The notes under the pieces are model-generated. The model was not told the origin of the DNA. It did not search any database and saw only the letters and a list, made by a program, of their open reading frames with translations. A stretch of DNA of 51,631 bases, from contig CAMYND010000008.1 of the NCBI GenBank assembly GCA_947259645.1, positions 1 to 51,631 on the forward strand, written 5' to 3'. The DNA is from Thermodesulfovibrionia bacterium (GTDB lineage Bacteria; Nitrospirota; Thermodesulfovibrionia; UBA6902). How positions within the stretch are numbered: the first letter of the stretch is position 1; every line of letters begins with the position of its first letter. Below are positions 44,697 to 51,631 of the stretch, one piece after another. The translations under genes and the position numbers were made by a program.

Positions 44697-45911
44697 ATGA
44701 TAAACAGGAGAGAAATAAAAACTTCACTGCTTATATCCATCTGGTTTATGCTGCTTACCTTTCCTGTCATGGTCATAAAAATAAATCCCATTGAAAAAAT
44801 TGTTCAGTGGCGCTGGATGAACCTGCTGCTTGTCGGAATTGGAAGTTTTCTCTTCTCTCTGCTCTGGCGCTATTTCATGCAGAAAAAAGAAACCGGTACA
44901 ATGGCGGCAGCAGCCGGATCTAAACCAGCTGCATTATTGTTACGGAGAATCCGTGAAGAACCCAGACTCCGGAATATGCTTATCACAGTGAATGCCCTGC
45001 TTGCGCTGGCCTTTCCCTTTTTGTTTTCTACCTATCAGGTAAATATCATGACAACCGTTCTTCTCTACATCATGCTCGGTCTGGGACTTAATATCGTTGT
45101 CGGGCTTGCCGGTCTTCTGGATCTTGGCTATGTGGCCTTTTACGCTGTCGGTGCGTACTCCTATGCCCTTCTCAACCATCATTTCGGCATCAGTTTCTGG
45201 GTGGCCCTTCCCTTTGGCGCGTTAATCGGAGCGGTTTTCGGAATACTCCTGGGATTTCCAGTGCTCCGGCTCAGGGGAGACTACCTTGCCATCGTAACGT
45301 TGGGCTTCGGGGAAATCATTCGCTTGATCCTCGAGAACTGGAATGAGTTTTCTTTCGGGCCCAGCGGCATTGCCAATATTCCCCGACCCTCTTTCTTTGG
45401 CCTTGATTTTTCTCTTCATGAATCGTCCACCTTTATATATTTTATAATGATACTTCTCGTTCTCTTTACGATCTTTGTTGTAAACAGGCTTCAGGATTCC
45501 CGGATCGGCCGGGCCTGGATAGCCCTTCGGGAGGATGAGATAGCCTGTCAGGCAATGGGCATTGACAAGGTGAAGACAAAGCTCACGGCATTTGCCCTTG
45601 GAGCAACATGGGCGGGTATGGCCGGTGTCATATTTGCTGCAAAAACCACCTTTATTAACCCGGCCAGTTTTACATTCCTTGAATCCGCAATGATACTCTC
45701 TATTGTTGTCCTTGGAGGTATGGGATCAATTCCAGGTGTTATTTTCGGTGCAATAATATTAATTCTGCTACCAGAGTACCTGAGGGCGTTCTCGGAGTAC
45801 CGCATGCTTCTTTTCGGGGCAATCATGGTCTTGATGATGGTTTTTCGGCCCCAGGGCATTATAAGTGATGTAAGAAAAACATACCGTATCAAACACCGGG
45901 AGAGCCCTTAG
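44697..45911 (+). CDS. livM: branched-chain amino acid-type ABC transporter permease LivM
   Basis: The 404-residue protein has an N-terminal extension of about 100 residues with two hydrophobic segments, then the LivM core with GLGLNIVVGLAGLLDLGYVA and the EAA-like ESAMILSIVVLGGMGSIPGV. It pairs with LivH. AAAGGAG is about 15 bases from the ATG, longer than optimal, so the exact start is not firm. Confidence 0.94.
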   Translation: MINRREIKTSLLISIWFMLLTFPVMVIKINPIEKIVQWRWMNLLLVGIGSFLFSLLWRYFMQKKETGTMAAAAGSKPAALLLRRIREEPRLRNMLITVNALLALAFPFLFSTYQVNIMTTVLLYIMLGLGLNIVVGLAGLLDLGYVAFYAVGAYSYALLNHHFGISFWVALPFGALIGAVFGILLGFPVLRLRGDYLAIVTLGFGEIIRLILENWNEFSFGPSGIANIPRPSFFGLDFSLHESSTFIYFIMILLVLFTIFVVNRLQDSRIGRAWIALREDEIACQAMGIDKVKTKLTAFALGATWAGMAGVIFAAKTTFINPASFTFLESAMILSIVVLGGMGSIPGVIFGAIILILLPEYLRAFSEYRMLLFGAIMVLMMVFRPQGIISDVRKTYRIKHRESP

Positions 45912-45921
45912 ACTGTCTATT

Positions 45922-46707
45922 ATGAAATTACTCGAAGTGGATAAGCTGACAATGGATTTCGGTGGTTTACGGGCTATTAACCGTCTTGACCTGTGTGTAG
46001 AGAGCGGTGAAATTCTCGCGCTCATAGGTCCCAACGGTGCCGGCAAAACAACTTTTTTCAACTGTATAACCGGGATCTCTCTGCCGACAAGCGGTGAAAT
46101 ATTTCTTGCGTCCCCTGGAAAGAACCGAAAAAAGCTGAACGGGATGAAGCCCAATCTTATAACAAAAAGAGGCATGGCCCGGACTTTCCAGAACCTTCGG
46201 CTTTTTCCAAATATGACCGCCCTTGAAAATGTGATGGTAGCGCATCATTGCCGGACATCATCCCGGATCATTGGCGCACTCTTCAGAGGCAGTTCAACGA
46301 GAGCGGAAGAGCAGAAAGTGCTGGAAAACAGCTATCAAATACTGGAAAAATTCGGCCTTATCCCGTATATCAATGAATACGCCAAAAACCTTCCCTACGG
46401 TGCGCAGAAACGACTCGAAATAGCACGGGCCCTGGCCACCAACCCGGTTCTCCTCCTCCTTGATGAACCTGCTGCCGGACTCAACTCCCATGAAACCCTT
46501 GAGCTGAACAAAATGATCATCAGGATCCGCGATGATGAGGGTATATCAATTCTGCTGATAGAGCATGACATGAAACTGGTAATGAGCATATCCGACAGAG
46601 TCGCTGTCCTGGACTATGGAAGTAAAATAGCTGACGCTCCACCTGATGAGATTAAAAGAAATAAGGCTGTAATCAGGGCATACCTCGGAGAGGAGTTCAG
46701 TGCTTAA
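45922..46707 (+). CDS. livG: branched-chain amino acid-type ABC transporter ATP-binding protein LivG
   Basis: The 261-residue ATPase has Walker A GPNGAGKTT, the signature region LPYGAQKRLEIARAL, Walker B LLLLDEPAAGLN and the switch histidine in LLIEHDMKLV. YGAQ in place of LSGG is normal for LivG. It overlaps livF by eight bases. Confidence 0.95.
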   Translation: MKLLEVDKLTMDFGGLRAINRLDLCVESGEILALIGPNGAGKTTFFNCITGISLPTSGEIFLASPGKNRKKLNGMKPNLITKRGMARTFQNLRLFPNMTALENVMVAHHCRTSSRIIGALFRGSSTRAEEQKVLENSYQILEKFGLIPYINEYAKNLPYGAQKRLEIARALATNPVLLLLDEPAAGLNSHETLELNKMIIRIRDDEGISILLIEHDMKLVMSISDRVAVLDYGSKIADAPPDEIKRNKAVIRAYLGEEFSA

Positions 46708-47407
46708 CGTCAGGAATATTTCTTCGTATTATGGAAACATAGAGGCCCTTAAAGATGTAAGTATTGATATATCAGAAGGTGAAATTATCACCCTGATCGG
46801 GGCCAATGGTGCAGGAAAGACGACCACTCTCATGTCCATTTCAGGGATCATCCCGCCCCGTTCAGGAGAGATCTATTTTATGGGACAAGAAATTCATACC
46901 ATGAGCCCCGACAAGATAGTTTCCCTGGGAATATCCCAGGTCCCGGAAGGCCGCCATATTTTTCCTGACCTTACAGTAATGGAAAACCTTCATATGGGCG
47001 CTTTTCTCAGAAATGATACTCAAGGCATAAAAGATGACATTGATTATATCTTCAGCCTTTTTCCGATACTGACAAAAAGACAAAATCAGGCTGGAGGCAC
47101 ACTCAGCGGTGGAGAGCAGCAGATGCTTGCCATTTCAAGAGCATTGATGGCCAAACCCCGATTGCTGCTGCTCGATGAACCGTCCCTCGGGCTTGCGCCA
47201 CTCATTGTCAAGCAGATATTTGAGATCATCAGAAAGATTAACGCTGAGCAGAACACAGCGATTTTCCTGGTAGAACAGAATGCAAACCTTGCACTGCATG
47301 CCGCCAACAGAGGCTATGTGATTGAGAATGGTTCAATCGTACTGGAAGATTCAGCAGAGAATCTGCTTTCAAATGACGAGGTAAAGAAAGCTTATCTCGG
47401 CCTCTGA
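46700..47407 (+). CDS. livF: branched-chain amino acid-type ABC transporter ATP-binding protein LivF
   Basis: The 235-residue ATPase has Walker A GANGAGKTT, signature LSGGEQQMLAISRAL, Walker B LLLLDEPSLGLAP and FLVEQNANLAL. With LivG it forms the energising pair of the transporter. It overlaps the livG end by eight bases and closes the operon. Confidence 0.96.
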   Translation: MLNVRNISSYYGNIEALKDVSIDISEGEIITLIGANGAGKTTTLMSISGIIPPRSGEIYFMGQEIHTMSPDKIVSLGISQVPEGRHIFPDLTVMENLHMGAFLRNDTQGIKDDIDYIFSLFPILTKRQNQAGGTLSGGEQQMLAISRALMAKPRLLLLDEPSLGLAPLIVKQIFEIIRKINAEQNTAIFLVEQNANLALHAANRGYVIENGSIVLEDSAENLLSNDEVKKAYLGL

Positions 47408-47469
47408 TGATCAAATGTAACCCCTAAGCAGCAACATCATGGACTCTCCCTGGGTTCATGGCCTGTATG

Positions 47470-47498
47470 TTGACCGCTATCGGCTTTTCATGTAAAAT
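47470..47498 (+). promoter_or_regulatory. promoter of tRNA-Gln
   Basis: TTGACC (47470-47475) and TAAAAT (47493-47498) are exactly 17 bases apart, with a start expected about 18 bases before the tRNA. Confidence 0.5.
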
Positions 47499-47522
47499 AA
47501 TTTGTTCGATTAGTTGGTATAA

Positions 47523-47597
47523 TGGGGCGTCGCCAAGCGGTAAGGCACCGGATTCTGGTTCCGGCATTCGGGGGTTCAAATCCTCCCGCCCCAGCCA
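47523..47597 (+). tRNA. tRNA-Gln (anticodon CTG)
   Basis: Acceptor TGGGGCG with CGCCCCA, anticodon stem CCGGA/TCCGG with loop TTCTGGT (anticodon CTG, reads CAG), T-arm GGGGG TTCAAAT CCTCC. Discriminator G, and CCA is encoded. Confidence 0.95.
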
Positions 47598-47601
47598 TTT
47601 A

Positions 47602-47708
47602 AGCTGTCAGCTGTCAGCAATCAGCTCTCAGCTAAGAATAAAATTCGAGATGTCGAATTTGTTGTTTTTTTTTGCTGACGGCTGATCGCTAACGGCTGAT
47701 TGCTGAGA
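47602..47708. repeat. inverted pair of heptad repeat blocks after tRNA-Gln
   Basis: Five 7-base units AGCTGTC/AGCTGTC/AGCAATC/AGCTCTC/AGCTAAG (47602-47636) are the reverse-complement type of five units GCTGANN (47674-47708). Between them lies a smaller inverted repeat AAATTCGA-gatg-TCGAATTT (47641-47660). Confidence 0.7.
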
Positions 47709-47717
47709 ACTATTAAA

Positions 47718-47793
47718 GGTCCCATCGTCTAGTGGCCTAGGACACCGGCCTCTCACGCCGGGAACACGGGTTCGAGTCCCGTTGGGATCACCA
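47718..47793 (+). tRNA. tRNA-Glu (anticodon CTC)
   Basis: Acceptor GGTCCCA with TGGGATC, anticodon stem CCGGC/GCCGG with loop CTCTCAC (anticodon CTC, reads GAG), T-arm ACGGG TTCGAGT CCCGT. Discriminator A, and CCA is encoded. Confidence 0.95.
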
Positions 47794-47806
47794 TTTTATT
47801 AATTGG

Positions 47807-47876
47807 CCGTCAGGATTCAGCCATAAGCGCTCAGATTTATTACTGACAGCTGACCGCTGAGAGCTGATCGCTTTTT
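47807..47876. repeat. inverted pair of heptad repeat blocks after tRNA-Glu
   Basis: Units CCGTCAG/GATTCAG/CCATAAG/CGCTCAG (47807-47834) oppose CTGACAG/CTGACCG/CTGAGAG/CTGATCG (47843-47870). A run of six T follows at 47872, so the folded pair may also terminate the tRNA transcript. Confidence 0.7.
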
Positions 47877-47896
47877 TATCAGATTAAGGAGAACGC

Positions 47897-48964
47897 ATGT
47901 CAAATTCATACAACATTGCTGTTATACCGGGCGATGGAACAGGCCCGGAAGTTGTCGCAGAGGGAATTAAAGTTCTTGATGTCGCTGCGAACAAGGCCGG
48001 ATTCAAACTCAATTACAACTATTACGATTACGGCGGAGACCAGTATCTGAAAACAGGTGAAGTCCTTCCTGACAATGCAGTTGAGGAATTAAAAAAGAAC
48101 GATGCAATATACCTCGGTGCTATCGGGCATCCGGATGTAAAGCCGGGAATACTTGAAAAAGGCATTCTCTTAAGGTTGCGTTTCGAACTTGATCAGTATA
48201 TCAACCTCAGGCCAGTAAAACTCTATCCAGGCATAGACTGCCCCATAAAGGACAAGGAACCTGAGCATATTGACTTTGTCGTTGTCAGGGAAAACACGGA
48301 AGGGTTGTACGCCGGAGCAGGCGGTACCCTCAAGAAAGGGACCCCCGATGAAGTAGCCATTCAGGAATCAATCAATACCAGGAAGGGAGTGGAGCGGTGC
48401 ATCCGCTATGCATTTGAGTACTGCAAAAAGCGCAACAAAGACAATAAGCTCACGCTCTGCGGAAAAACAAACGTGCTCACCTTCGCATTTGATCTCTGGG
48501 AGAGGGCATTTTATGAGACTGCCCGGGAGTATCCCGGTATTACGGCTGATTATGCCCATGTAGACGCAATCACCATGTGGTTTGTGAAAAACCCGGAATG
48601 GTTTGATGTGATTGTCACTGACAATATGTTTGGAGACATTATCACAGACCTTGGAGCCATGATACAGGGCGGAATGGGAATTGCCGCAGGCGGAAATATA
48701 AATCCAGAGGGAGTCTCAATGTTTGAGCCGATCGGCGGGTCAGCGCCAAAGTATAAAGGTCAGAACATTATTAATCCCCTCGCCGCAATCTGTGCCGCCG
48801 GCCTCATGCTTGAACACCTTGGAGAAGAGAAGTCAGGAAAAGAGATAGAAAAGGCAGTAATGAACGTTACAGCACATGATATTAAAAGCCTTGCAGCTGG
48901 ACAAATGGGACACTCCACAACAGAAGTGGGTGACCTTGTTGCAACGTACGTTACAAAACTATAG
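47897..48964 (+). CDS. leuB: 3-isopropylmalate dehydrogenase
   Basis: LeuB oxidises 3-isopropylmalate to 2-oxoisocaproate precursor with NAD. The 355-residue protein has [39 protein letters not shown] (substrate arginines), [12 protein letters not shown], and [20 protein letters not shown] with the metal aspartates, then [18 protein letters not shown]. The arginine-rich substrate loop and length favour LeuB-like enzymes; a tartrate or isocitrate dehydrogenase of the same family is less likely because the other leu genes lie nearby and no other leuB is in the window. AAGGAGAACGC precedes the ATG. Confidence 0.9.
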   Translation: MSNSYNIAVIPGDGTGPEVVAEGIKVLDVAANKAGFKLNYNYYDYGGDQYLKTGEVLPDNAVEELKKNDAIYLGAIGHPDVKPGILEKGILLRLRFELDQYINLRPVKLYPGIDCPIKDKEPEHIDFVVVRENTEGLYAGAGGTLKKGTPDEVAIQESINTRKGVERCIRYAFEYCKKRNKDNKLTLCGKTNVLTFAFDLWERAFYETAREYPGITADYAHVDAITMWFVKNPEWFDVIVTDNMFGDIITDLGAMIQGGMGIAAGGNINPEGVSMFEPIGGSAPKYKGQNIINPLAAICAAGLMLEHLGEEKSGKEIEKAVMNVTAHDIKSLAAGQMGHSTTEVGDLVATYVTKL

Positions 48965-48972
48965 GAGATACG

Positions 48973-49992
48973 ATGTTAAAAAAGAAGGACAAATATGTTG
49001 TAGCCGTTGTAGGCGCAACAGGAGCGGTCGGCAATGAAATGATCGCAACAGTTGAGGAAAGAAATTTTCCTGTTTCCGAGCTTCGCCTGTTTGCGTCGGA
49101 ACGGTCTGAAGGAAAGACACTTGATTTTCAGGGGAAAGCAGTGCGTGTAGAAATACTTACGGATAAAGTCTTTGACGGAATTGATATCGCGCTCTTTTCA
49201 GCAGGAGGAAACAGGAGCAAAGAATTTGCGCCACACGCGGCAAAAGCAGGCTGTGTGGTTATAGATAATTCAAGCGCCTGGAGAATGGACCCTGAAGTGC
49301 CTCTCGTGGTACCGGAAGTTAACCCTGATGACCTTGACTGGCATAAAGGCATAATCGCAAATCCCAACTGTTCAACCATTCAGATGGTAGTTGTTTTAAA
49401 ACCGATACATGATGCCGCGAAGATAAAAAGAGTTGTGGTGACAACATTTCAGTCTGTTTCAGGGACTGGGAAAAAAGCGATGGATGAACTGCTTCAGCAA
49501 ACCAGGGAACTCCTGAATTCCCAGGACATAAACCCGACGGTATACCCTCATCAGATCGCCTACAACTGCCTTCCCCATATTGACCGCTTTGAAGATGACG
49601 GATACACAAAGGAAGAAATAAAAATGGTCAATGAAACAAAAAAGATTCTGGGAGATGACTCTGTTCAGGTCTCAGCCACTACAGTGCGGGTCCCGGTGTT
49701 CAGGGGCCACTCTGAGGCGCTCAACATTGAAACGGAGAATCACATTTCAGCCAATGAGGTCCGGGCGGTTCTTTCAGCGGCTCCTGGAGTACTGGTGTAT
49801 GACGCTCCCGAAAAAAACATTTATCCTCATCAGATTGTTTGTGCTGGCAGAGATGAAGTGTATGTCGGCAGGGTAAGAGAAGATAAAACCATCGAGAACG
49901 GCATAAACATGTGGATTGCAGCTGACAACCTGAGAAAAGGGGCTGCCCTGAATGCTGTACAAATAGCCGAGGAGCTGATTAAAAGGGCCTGA
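48973..49992 (+). CDS. asd: aspartate-semialdehyde dehydrogenase
   Basis: Asd makes aspartate semialdehyde for lysine, threonine, methionine and diaminopimelate. The 339-residue protein has VVGATGAVGNEMIAT, the catalytic Cys133 in NPNCSTIQM, and TTFQSVSGTGKKAMDEL and VPVFRGHSEALNIE toward the end. It follows leuB by eight bases, the leuB-asd pair common in this kind of genome. TAGGAGATACG precedes the ATG. Confidence 0.96.
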   Translation: MLKKKDKYVVAVVGATGAVGNEMIATVEERNFPVSELRLFASERSEGKTLDFQGKAVRVEILTDKVFDGIDIALFSAGGNRSKEFAPHAAKAGCVVIDNSSAWRMDPEVPLVVPEVNPDDLDWHKGIIANPNCSTIQMVVVLKPIHDAAKIKRVVVTTFQSVSGTGKKAMDELLQQTRELLNSQDINPTVYPHQIAYNCLPHIDRFEDDGYTKEEIKMVNETKKILGDDSVQVSATTVRVPVFRGHSEALNIETENHISANEVRAVLSAAPGVLVYDAPEKNIYPHQIVCAGRDEVYVGRVREDKTIENGINMWIAADNLRKGAALNAVQIAEELIKRA

Positions 49993-50032
49993 CCAGAACT
50001 AAAAGTCAGATTTCTAGATCTAGAGAATTTTC

Positions 50033-51352
50033 ATGGAAAAAGTCGACTACATTCTCAGGGCTGATCATCTGCTGACTATGGAAGACGGCCTGCCAGTCAT
50101 CAGTGACGGGGCAGTGGCTGTTCATGGCGCTGATATCAGGGCTGTCGGGACATTCGACACGATTTCTGAACAGTACAGCTCAGAAAACATATTGGGCGGA
50201 AAAGATACCGTTCTCATGCCCGGCCTTATCAACACCCATACGCATGCTGCCATGGTGTATTTCAGAGGACTTGCCGATGATATGCCCCTGCAGGACTGGC
50301 TTGAAAAGCATATATGGCCGGTAGAAATGAAGTGGTTGACCGCTGAATTTGTTGATGATGCCATTGAACTGGCCTGCGTTGAGATGCTTAAGTCCGGTGT
50401 CACAACCTACGCTGATCAGTATTTTTACCAGGACATTGCCGCGAGCAAGCTCGTTCAGATAGGCATGCGGGGAGTTCTTGGTTCGGGAGTTATTGATTTT
50501 CCCTGGAAAGATGTAGCACAGTCTCCTGAAGATTATTTTATAAAAGCGGAAGCTCTCATTAAGGAATGGAAGGGAAGTGAGCTTGTCACCCCCTGTGTTG
50601 CGCCGCACGCGACCTACACCTGCAGTCCTAAAAACTACATGCGGGCAAAGGAACTGGCTGACTCACATGATGTACCGCTCCATACCCATCTTGCTGAAAC
50701 ACAGTTTGAAGTCGCAGAGTGCAAAAAGCGGTTCGGGAAGAGCCCCGTCGAGCATTTACATGACATTGGCTTTTTATCTGAACGTGTTTCTGCTGCACAT
50801 TGTGTTTGGTTGACAGATAAAGAAATAGAAATTCTGTCAGAGAAAAAGGTCGGCGTTGCCCACTGCATAGAGAGCAATCTGAAACTTGCTTCAGGTATAG
50901 CTCCTGTTCCAAAACTTCTTAACGCAGGAGTGAATGTTGCGTTCGGCACAGATGGTGCCGCCAGCAACAATGATCTCAGCATTTTGGGAGAGATGGCAAC
51001 TGCCGCAAAAATTCATAAAGCAGCTTCACTGGATGCCACAGTCCTTGATAGCAAAACCGCTCTCCTCATGGCAACAAAGAACGGTGCCGGGTTATTTGGA
51101 CTCGAAAATAAAATCGGATCGATTAAGGTCGGCAAAAAAGCTGACCTTGTGCTCGCGGACCTGAATAAGCCTCACCTGGTTCCGCTCTATGATGTATATT
51201 CCCATATCACCTACAGCATGAGGCCTTCCGACATACATACAGTAATGGTAAACGGGAAAGTTGTTGTTGACAACGGCAGGCTTACCACGATCGATGAGAA
51301 TGAAGTATTAGCAAAAGCAAAAATCTGGAGCAATAAAATTAAAGCAACATAA
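50033..51352 (+). CDS. mtaD: 5-methylthioadenosine/S-adenosylhomocysteine deaminase
   Basis: The 439-residue amidohydrolase removes ammonia from S-adenosylhomocysteine or methylthioadenosine, feeding methyl-cycle salvage. The metal ligands are in NTHTHAAM, HTHLAETQFEV, AHCVWLTD and GTDGAASNNDLS, in the order of the family, and GSIKVGKKADLVLADL is the usual end. Related cytosine or guanine deaminases differ in HLAE neighbours. It lies 40 bases after asd. No strong ribosome binding site was seen. Confidence 0.9.
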   Translation: MEKVDYILRADHLLTMEDGLPVISDGAVAVHGADIRAVGTFDTISEQYSSENILGGKDTVLMPGLINTHTHAAMVYFRGLADDMPLQDWLEKHIWPVEMKWLTAEFVDDAIELACVEMLKSGVTTYADQYFYQDIAASKLVQIGMRGVLGSGVIDFPWKDVAQSPEDYFIKAEALIKEWKGSELVTPCVAPHATYTCSPKNYMRAKELADSHDVPLHTHLAETQFEVAECKKRFGKSPVEHLHDIGFLSERVSAAHCVWLTDKEIEILSEKKVGVAHCIESNLKLASGIAPVPKLLNAGVNVAFGTDGAASNNDLSILGEMATAAKIHKAASLDATVLDSKTALLMATKNGAGLFGLENKIGSIKVGKKADLVLADLNKPHLVPLYDVYSHITYSMRPSDIHTVMVNGKVVVDNGRLTTIDENEVLAKAKIWSNKIKAT

Positions 51353-51392
51353 TTCTGTTCCTCTTTGTTTACCGTTAACTATAGAATGCATC

Positions 51393-51631
51393 ATGATACA
51401 TATCTCACGTCCTGTCTGTAAAATCTGCTCTCACAGCACTCAACTCATTAAGGACAAACAGTCCTCCATTTCATATCACCACTGTGGCATCTGTGACTAT
51501 ATATTCACAGATGAAAAGCACTTCCTATCTAGAGAGGAAGAAGAGTCCCGGTACCGGCAGCACAATAATACAATGGAAAATGAGGGTTATGTGAGCATGC
51601 TTGATAACTTTATTGATGAGAATATTGCGCC
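51393..51631 (+). CDS. class I SAM-dependent methyltransferase, N-terminal part only
   Basis: About 79 residues are visible before the right edge. They begin with a small zinc-ribbon-like segment (PVCKICSHS ... YHHCGICDYIFTD), then KHFLSREEEESRYRQHNN and ENEGYVSMLDNFID. This layout, two CXXC pairs followed by the Arg-Tyr-X2-His-Asn-Asn segment, is that of a family of uncharacterised methyltransferases whose Rossmann domain starts just after. The glycine-rich SAM motif lies outside the window, so the assignment rests on the N-terminal part. Confidence 0.6.
   Translation, partial: MIHISRPVCKICSHSTQLIKDKQSSISYHHCGICDYIFTDEKHFLSREEEESRYRQHNNTMENEGYVSMLDNFIDENIA

Noticed and set aside
47518-47523. 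TATAAT touching the first base of tRNA-Gln
   Set aside because: Too close to the mature tRNA to make its transcript; TTGACC/TAAAAT upstream is placed properly.

Overview
The window reads as a stretch of chromosome from an anaerobic, Gram-negative-type bacterium of moderate GC content. Suggestive traits are a GTP-dependent PEP carboxykinase, a hybrid cluster protein beside a Crp/Fnr regulator, PilZ and CheX signalling proteins, lipoproteins, sigma-54-type promoters and an ilv-psd-pssA-leu gene order familiar from Nitrospirota and the former Deltaproteobacteria. A Nitrospirota (Thermodesulfovibrionia-like) or deltaproteobacterial source is an inference; no rRNA is present to decide it.

Layout. 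1-900: a truncated SDR gene (minus), a gene-poor stretch, and a 55-codon gene with an in-frame UGA that looks like a small selenoprotein. 940-5312 (plus): rplM-rpsI, argC-argJ and a LysM protein. 5401-14522 (mostly minus): rpoD, a HIT protein, family 4 uracil-DNA glycosylase, nadK-tsaE-CBS-pgeF, nnr, acpS-pdxJ, with an RseC-like gene on plus. 15005-21645 (mostly plus): a DksA-type protein with a histone H1-like tail, tRNA-Thr, pckG, a PilZ gene, a minus-strand lipoprotein, a site-2 protease, trpS and truA. 21666-23057 (minus): a TatD nuclease fused to a radical SAM domain. 23281-33769 (plus): a DUF465 protein and the branched-chain amino acid block ilvD-ilvB-ilvN-ilvC-psd-pssA-leuA-leuC-leuD, ending in a deleted radical SAM remnant. 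33847-42267: accessory and signalling genes (three PilZ proteins in the window, CheX, FKBP isomerase, DUF4870, a Crp/Fnr regulator divergent from hcp, a lipoprotein, an ankyrin protein). 42465-47407: a complete liv ABC transporter. 47523-51631: tRNA-Gln, tRNA-Glu, leuB, asd, an MTA/SAH deaminase and the start of a methyltransferase gene.

How the genes work together. Nearly all of valine/isoleucine/leucine synthesis is here (ilvBN, ilvC, ilvD, leuA, leuCD, leuB), next to a branched-chain-type amino acid transporter and two phospholipid genes (psd, pssA) inside the same transcription unit. The accessory half is rich in regulation. Two genes (pilZ at 17978 and the ankyrin gene at 41335) have a sigma-54 promoter with the same 13-bp palindrome at exactly the same upstream distance. 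cheX has a sigma-28-like promoter. hcp has an Fnr/HcpR-type box in class II position. Two other genes have a TGAT-N4-ATCA box exactly 41.5 bp upstream of an ATG that lacks a Shine-Dalgarno sequence, suggesting Fnr-type control of leaderless mRNAs.

No CRISPR array, insertion sequence, prophage or defence island was seen. The most unusual items are the candidate selenoprotein, the repeated regulatory geometry, the three-block 8-bp tandem repeat beside hcp, the heptad repeats around two tRNAs, and two domain fusions.
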